Assembly (NCBI GenBank): GCA_031288985.1
Contig: JAITQH010000126.1
Location: forward strand, 1 to 9,121
DNA: 9,121 nucleotides
Reading direction: 5' to 3'
DNA from: Candidatus Methanoplasma sp.
Lineage (GTDB): Archaea > Thermoplasmatota > Thermoplasmata > Methanomassiliicoccales > Methanomethylophilaceae
Below are positions 5,645 to 9,121 of this stretch, one piece after another. Numbering within the stretch: position 1 is the first letter of the stretch; each line of letters opens with the position of its first letter. The notes beneath the pieces were generated by a model. It had not been told where the DNA came from. It saw only the letters and a program-made list of their open reading frames with translations, and searched no databases. Position numbers and translations under genes: made by a program.

Positions 5645-5837
5645 CTGTGACCTCACCTCCCAAACCCCTTACCCGCCGGCGGGCAACCGGCCCATTCATT
5701 CGTGCCTCCAAACCTTTTCCCTGCCGGCAGGACGCCGGCAGGTTTTCATTTCATTCTTGGCGTGCGAAACGCTCTCCCGCCCGCATCCGAAGATCGTTCG
5801 GACAAGATTTTTTCAACTCCCTGCACAATGACCCTGT
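5645..5837. other. Non-coding spacer with three dyads, terminator-like
   Basis: No gene is seen in these 193 bp. The first dyad is the 12-bp palindrome CCCGCCGGCGGG (5672-5683). The second is a 9-bp stem, CCTGCCGGC/GCCGGCAGG (5720-5742) with loop AGGAC, followed directly by TTTT and a T-rich stretch, the best terminator candidate for the membrane gene pair. The third is TCCGAA-GATCG-TTCGGA (5786-5802), with a T6 run at 5808-5813; it may be a further terminator or an operator for the regulator gene that starts at 5838. The first two dyads lie in related blocks (see findings). Confidence 0.6.
5720..5746 (+). terminator. Likely terminator of the small membrane gene pair
   Basis: A perfect 9-bp GC-rich stem with a 5-nt loop, followed by TTTTCATTTCATTC. 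It lies 75 bp after the stop of the second membrane gene. Archaeal termination depends mainly on the T-rich tract, which is present here on the plus strand. Confidence 0.5.
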
Positions 5838-6641
5838 GTGAAACTCACGGTCAGGACGGAACAGGTGATCAACGGCCGCGCCGTGACCAACCGCCAGCTG
5901 GAGACGTTGGCGGCCGTCGACGAGACGGGCAGCAAGACCGCGGCGGCCGAAAAGCTGGGCCTGTCCGTGCCGGTGGTCCACAGGTACATAGCGGCGATCG
6001 AGGACGCCGCCGGATCTCCGCTCACAGTCTCCACTCCGAAAGGGACCGTTCTCAACGAGGACGGAAAGAAGATAGTGGAGACGTTCATCAGCACAGAGAA
6101 AAGGTGCTCCGACGACCGCGGGTTCACTTTGTGCTGCACCCCGGTCACCGAAGATCTTCTTATGTCCGTCCTTTCCGCCCTAAGAATGACGGATGCGGAG
6201 CTGGTCATCTCGGACGACGTGCACAACATCAGGATGATGAAGGAAGGCCTTGCCGACCTGGCGATAGTCGACGACCCTCTGTATCTGTTCGACGCGGAGG
6301 AGTTCGAGGGAGAGGAGATAGGATACATGGGGATGGTGTTCGTGGACAACGGCCCTTCGTTCGTAAGATACAGGTACGGCGCCCAGAGGGTGGCGTACAT
6401 GTTCCTGGACACGATGGGAAGGAAGTACACCGTGGACTCGGAGACGTGCTCGCTTCCGGAGCTGCTCGGATCCAACAAGAGCTTCTTCGTAGACGAGTTC
6501 CTTCTGATGAGGAAAGGCCTCAAGATGCGCAGCGCGGTGGATCCGAAGATCCTGCGCCATGCCATAACCGCCATATTCCGCAGGGAGACGAAGACCACTT
6601 CCAAGATAATCAAGGCCCTTCAGGCAAGAAACATAAAATAA
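5838..6641 (+). CDS. ModE/LysR-like one-component transcriptional regulator
   Basis: A 267-residue protein. The N-terminal winged helix-turn-helix (about residues 15-85) reads VTNRQLETLAAVDETGSKTAAAEKLGLSVPVVHRYIAAIED, the pattern of ModE and LysR-type HTH domains, followed by a wing with TPKGTVLNEDGKKIVETF. The rest (about 95-250) resembles a periplasmic-binding-like sensor: FTLCCTPVTEDLLMSVLSAL, then AELVISDDVHNIRMMKEGLADLAIVDDP, which is the LysR/binding-protein strand-helix-strand pattern. It is shorter than a full LysR protein. Four Cys are present (90, 99, 100, 204). The start is GTG 5838, the only start after an in-frame stop at 5829. No Shine-Dalgarno is visible, so it may be leaderless; a GTG at 5865 is a less likely alternative. 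It sits just upstream of hdrCB in the same direction, making these genes a possible target. The ligand is unknown. Confidence 0.8.
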   Translation: MKLTVRTEQVINGRAVTNRQLETLAAVDETGSKTAAAEKLGLSVPVVHRYIAAIEDAAGSPLTVSTPKGTVLNEDGKKIVETFISTEKRCSDDRGFTLCCTPVTEDLLMSVLSALRMTDAELVISDDVHNIRMMKEGLADLAIVDDPLYLFDAEEFEGEEIGYMGMVFVDNGPSFVRYRYGAQRVAYMFLDTMGRKYTVDSETCSLPELLGSNKSFFVDEFLLMRKGLKMRSAVDPKILRHAITAIFRRETKTTSKIIKALQARNIK

Positions 6642-6642
6642 C

Positions 6643-6693
6643 TATTACCGTTTTAGGTAATACTGTTTATTTAATATAATCTCTGTTTAAATA
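6643..6693 (+). promoter_or_regulatory. hdrCB promoter with upstream inverted repeat
   Basis: TATTACC (6643-6649) and GGTAATA (6656-6662) form a perfect 7-bp inverted repeat around GTTTTA, immediately after the regulator stop codon. Downstream is AT-rich DNA with the TATA-like TTTAAATA (6686-6693), which would place transcription start near 6716 and leave a leader of only a few nt before the TTG start of hdrC. The dyad ends about 24 bp before the TATA box, a suitable place for an activator site. It could also act as a weak terminator for the regulator gene. Confidence 0.5.
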
Positions 6694-6721
6694 TTTTGAG
6701 GGAATTTCCGACACAAGGTGA

Positions 6722-7225
6722 TTGATTACGGAGATAAAATCCAACCCGGAATTTGAGAAGAGGGTCGCTGACCTTGGGGGCGCAGACGTGAAGATGTGCT
6801 TCCAATGCGGGACGTGCACCGCAGGATGCCCGTCAGGAAGGCGCACCTCCTACAGGGTCAGGAAGCTCATGAGGCTTGCGCAGCTCGGACAGAAGGACGA
6901 GATCGTGAACAGCGAGGAACTGTGGGAGTGCAGCACCTGCTACACCTGCGTCGAGAGATGCCCCCGCGCGGTCCCCATAGTGGACGTCATCGTCGCTCTC
7001 AGGAACATTGCGGTTTCCGAGGGCCACATCTACGACAACCACAAGAAGACCGCTCAGAACCTCTACAGGATCGGGCACACCGTCCCGGTCAAGAGCGAAA
7101 TATCCGAACTCAGGAAAAGCCTGGGCCTCCCGGAGAACCCCCCGACCGTTCTTTCCAACAAGAAAGCCCTGGAAGAAGTGGACATAATCCTGAAAGCCGC
7201 AGGATTCGACAAGATCGTGGAGTGA
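6722..7225 (+). CDS. hdrC: CoB-CoM heterodisulfide reductase iron-sulfur subunit C
   Basis: A 167-residue protein with two complete ferredoxin-type motifs, CFQCGTCTAGCP (C26, C29, C32, C36) and CSTCYTCVERCP (C70, C73, C76, C80), each binding one [4Fe-4S] cluster. It passes electrons from HdrA to HdrB in the cytoplasmic HdrABC complex that reduces CoM-S-S-CoB. The spacing of the two motifs and the text VPIVDVIVALRNIAVSEGH are typical of HdrC. The start is TTG 6722, as an in-frame TGA lies at 6719-6721; the GGTGAT at 6717-6722 is an anti-SD match but overlaps the start, so initiation may be leaderless or use a nearby rare codon (ATT 6725 or ATA 6734). hdrB follows after 5 bp. HdrA is not in the window, as is common where hdrA and hdrCB are unlinked. 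Confidence 0.95.
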   Translation: MITEIKSNPEFEKRVADLGGADVKMCFQCGTCTAGCPSGRRTSYRVRKLMRLAQLGQKDEIVNSEELWECSTCYTCVERCPRAVPIVDVIVALRNIAVSEGHIYDNHKKTAQNLYRIGHTVPVKSEISELRKSLGLPENPPTVLSNKKALEEVDIILKAAGFDKIVE

Positions 7226-7230
7226 TTCAA

Positions 7231-8076
7231 ATGGCAAAATACGCATTCTTCCTTGGGTGCATCGCACCCCTCAGATACCCCGGAGTGGAGAAATCCACCA
7301 GAGTGGTCTGTGAGAAACTCGGCATAGAGCTGGTCGAACTCGTCGACGCAAGCTGCTGCCCGGCGCCCGGCGTCATAAAATCGTTCAGCAAAGAATCCTG
7401 GATCGCGGCCGCCGCAAGGAACCTGGCCCTCGCAGAGGAACAGGGTCTTCCGATCGTCACCGTGTGCAACGGATGCTACGGATCCCTGTTCGAGGCGGCC
7501 CACGAGCTCAACCACCACCCCGAAGTGCTGGCCAAAGCCAACGAGTACCTTGCGAAAATAGGCAAGAAGTACAACGGGACCACCAAGGTCTACCACTTCG
7601 CCGAGATCCTGTACAGGGAAGTAGGCATCGACAAGATCAAAGAGAAGGTCACCAAGCCCCTGGAGTACGGCGTGGCGACGTTCTACGGATGCCACTTCCT
7701 GAAGCCCAGCGAGATAAAGGAGCTGGACGACCCCGAGAACCCCCACATGTTGGACGACCTCGTGGAGGCCACCGGAGCGAAGAGCCTGCCGAGAAAGCAG
7801 AAGACGCTGTGCTGCGGATCGGGCGGAGGCCTCAAGGCGGCCTTCCCGAACGTCGCAAAGGAGTTCACCAAGACGAACTTGGAGAACATCAAGGAGTCCG
7901 GCGCGCAGTTCATCATCGACGTGTGCCCCTTCTGCCACCTGCAGTTCGACACGATCCAGGGCGACCTGGGGTACAACATACCGGTGCTCCACCTCTCCCA
8001 GCTGTACGGCATCGCCTTCGGCATGGACGAGAAGGAACTGGGCCTGTCGGCGCACGTTGTGCCCGTGGTCCTCTGA
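7231..8076 (+). CDS. hdrB: CoB-CoM heterodisulfide reductase catalytic subunit B
   Basis: A 281-residue protein with two CCG domains, each with the full five-cysteine set. The first is C10, C42-C43, C79 and C82 (SCCPAPG and VCNGCYGS); the second is C154, C194-C195, C232 and C235 (LCCGSGGG and VCPFCHLQFD). In HdrB these bind two noncubane [4Fe-4S] clusters that cleave the CoM-S-S-CoB disulfide, regenerating the two thiols in the last step of methanogenesis. Length and spacing match cytoplasmic HdrB. ATG 7231 is chosen because GGAGTGA (7219-7225), which contains the hdrC stop, is a good Shine-Dalgarno 5 nt upstream; the frame continues open into hdrC but codes nothing there. Coupled translation with hdrC is likely. 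A hairpin terminator follows the stop. Confidence 0.97.
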   Translation: MAKYAFFLGCIAPLRYPGVEKSTRVVCEKLGIELVELVDASCCPAPGVIKSFSKESWIAAAARNLALAEEQGLPIVTVCNGCYGSLFEAAHELNHHPEVLAKANEYLAKIGKKYNGTTKVYHFAEILYREVGIDKIKEKVTKPLEYGVATFYGCHFLKPSEIKELDDPENPHMLDDLVEATGAKSLPRKQKTLCCGSGGGLKAAFPNVAKEFTKTNLENIKESGAQFIIDVCPFCHLQFDTIQGDLGYNIPVLHLSQLYGIAFGMDEKELGLSAHVVPVVL

Positions 8077-8083
8077 AACCAAA

Positions 8084-8118
8084 ACGGGGGTCCGCCCCCG
8101 TCTTTCTTACAATTTTTA
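8084..8118 (+). terminator. Terminator after hdrB
   Basis: ACGGGGG (8084-8090) and CCCCCGT (8095-8101) form a perfect 7-bp stem with loop TCCG, beginning 7 bp after the hdrB stop. It is followed by T-rich sequence (CTTTCTTACAATTTTTATC). This is the clearest terminator in the window. The following 8119-8254 shows no gene; it is GC-rich to about 8190, then turns AT-rich as the right-hand gene approaches. Confidence 0.7.
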
Positions 8119-8254
8119 TCGCTTTTCAAGCTGTGCGTGCGGCGCATTGCAGCCTCCGCATCCGTTGCCGCGGCCGCGCGCCCCGCAAGATTGACCGACT
8201 CGTCAAAAAATACTTTCCAAAATCACAAAGAATCCGCAATGCGGGAAGTTTGAA

Positions 8255-9121
8255 TCAATCATTCCGCCCCGCAGCACTCATTTTGAACAGTCCTTCTTCC
8301 AAATCCATCTCAGTCCACATGACATACTCAACACCGCTCTCAATTGCAAACTCCTCTGCCGCTTTCTTCTTGTCTATGACAACCGGATCCTCAACCATAT
8401 TTCCTCCTTTGACCTCAATCAGTTGATACGTCCCATCCGTTTTGCGTGCTAAAAAGTCCGGATAATAGTGTCTCAGGCAGTTGGATACGGAGTCGATGTA
8501 TGGAATGGACAGATCGCCTTGGCCGCCGGTGAACATGCCTGTAAAATATATTTCGTCTATGCTGTTCTCTCTTAGACATCGATGGAAGCATTCGCGTTCA
8601 AGTATGGAGTCGAAGCAATACGTGTCTGCATGGAAGCTTTTCTTGGCTTCCGAAGGTTTGACATCGTCTATGCCCACTATCATCTTCGGGTTGGCAGAGA
8701 ACGTGTAATATCCTGAGGCAGGCTCCCTCAGAAGCGTCATCTCATGGTTGTACGAGATTGTGGCGCACTCGACCTCATACAACGTGTTGAAGATCTTAGG
8801 GATCAATATGTCGTACAGAATCTCGTTGTATTCGTTCAACGCACCCAGTATTGTTTCGATGCCGTCTGTTGATTCTTCCAATATTTTTGCTGTGAGGATG
8901 CAGGACACGTTGAGATAGCGTGCTATCTCTCCGGTCAGTGAGAACGCACTGTATTTCATGGATTCTTTGGCATTGTTGATTTTCTCACCCATTATCATGG
9001 TTCCGCCGATTATGCCATCCTTCCTGAGCATGACTGCGTCATATCTTGACATATCTGTGCTCCCGATTCCGAAGTCGATGGGGGCAACATACGCCTTCTC
9101 ATGCAGGTTGTACTTGTGCTT
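8255..9121 (-). CDS. Type III restriction (Res)-like helicase-nuclease, C-terminal part, cut by window edge
   Basis: The minus-strand frame is open from base 9121 to the stop at 8255, giving 288 C-terminal residues; the ATG at 9052 is internal, since the frame continues upstream as KHKYNLHEKAYVAPIDFGIG to the edge. The part seen matches the end of Type III Res / DEAD-box restriction subunits. YDILIPKIFNTLYEV lies in the linker, then FDSILERECF, EIYFTGMFTGGQGDLSI and YYPDFLARKTDGTYQLIEVKG form a PD-(D/E)xK nuclease with Asp in PDF and E-x-K in EVK. Such enzymes translocate on DNA with ATP and cut it, usually with a methyltransferase (Mod) partner; helicase motifs and any mod gene lie beyond the edge. 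The codons are clearly AT-richer than the neighbours, suggesting horizontal acquisition. A related stand-alone helicase-nuclease defence protein is possible. Confidence 0.85.
   Translation of the reverse strand, partial: KHKYNLHEKAYVAPIDFGIGSTDMSRYDAVMLRKDGIIGGTMIMGEKINNAKESMKYSAFSLTGEIARYLNVSCILTAKILEESTDGIETILGALNEYNEILYDILIPKIFNTLYEVECATISYNHEMTLLREPASGYYTFSANPKMIVGIDDVKPSEAKKSFHADTYCFDSILERECFHRCLRENSIDEIYFTGMFTGGQGDLSIPYIDSVSNCLRHYYPDFLARKTDGTYQLIEVKGGNMVEDPVVIDKKKAAEEFAIESGVEYVMWTEMDLEEGLFKMSAAGRND

Noticed and set aside
5702..6679. A 325-codon plus-strand frame overlapping the regulator gene
   Set aside because: It is Arg/Gly-rich, begins in the hairpin-rich spacer and is out of phase with the regulator, whose HTH and sensor pattern are clear.
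8119..8254. A remnant gene or attachment site after hdrB
   Set aside because: No readable frame, tRNA end or direct repeat pair was found; only weak dyads such as CCGCAATGCGG (8234-8244) and TTGAC/GTCAA (about 8191-8206).
7063..8426. Long frames over hdrCB on both strands, including a 339-codon antisense frame and a 320-codon plus frame running into the restriction gene
   Set aside because: They result from GC-rich third positions in hdrC/hdrB; those proteins have complete cysteine motifs and account for the region.

Overview
The window looks like a chromosomal segment from a methanogenic archaeon, most likely a member of Methanomassiliicoccales (Thermoplasmatota). Supporting signs are an hdrC-hdrB pair for heterodisulfide reductase, a PAC2-family protein, TATA-type promoters, archaeal codon habits (AGG/AGA arginine, ATA isoleucine), several GTG/TTG or leaderless-looking starts, and fairly high G+C in genes with AT-rich promoters. 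The order-level call is inference from gene content, not from a marker comparison.

Layout: (1) 1-1692 holds two divergent genes, a PAC2-family protein cut by the left edge (minus strand) and a complete M16 zinc peptidase (plus strand). They share a 52-bp spacer whose single TATA-like box sits symmetrically between the two start codons. (2) 1791-2276 (minus) is a HycI/FrcD-type hydrogenase maturation protease. A very stable 12-bp-stem hairpin lies between it and the M16 gene. (3) 2377-4738 (minus) is a three-gene operon joined by two ATGA overlaps: a PadR-family repressor with a His-rich N-terminus, a DrrA-type ABC ATPase and a DrrB-type ABC-2 permease. (4) 4739-5000 is a divergent control region with two copies of a GATATATCGTTAT element around the likely padR TATA box, and an 11-bp inverted repeat around the promoter of the next genes. 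(5) 5001-5644 (plus) encodes two small three-helix membrane proteins joined by a TAATG overlap; they are paralogues and no known family is recognised. (6) 5645-5837 is non-coding with three dyads. (7) 5838-8076 (plus) is a ModE/LysR-like one-component regulator followed by hdrC and hdrB. (8) After a terminator, the right end (8255-9121, minus) is the C-terminal part of a Type III restriction (Res)-like helicase-nuclease, visibly AT-richer than the rest and probably the edge of a defence island.

Functionally, hdrCB reduces the CoM-S-S-CoB heterodisulfide in the last step of methanogenesis. HdrA and the Mvh hydrogenase it needs are not in the window, but the separate maturation protease fits an organism with a [NiFe] hydrogenase. 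The PadR/DrrAB operon is probably a self-regulated exporter system. The two small membrane proteins are transcribed divergently from it and may belong to the same response. The most novel-looking items are the tandem membrane paralogues, the symmetric bidirectional promoter, the His-rich PadR with its paired operators, and the uncharacterised regulator upstream of hdrCB.
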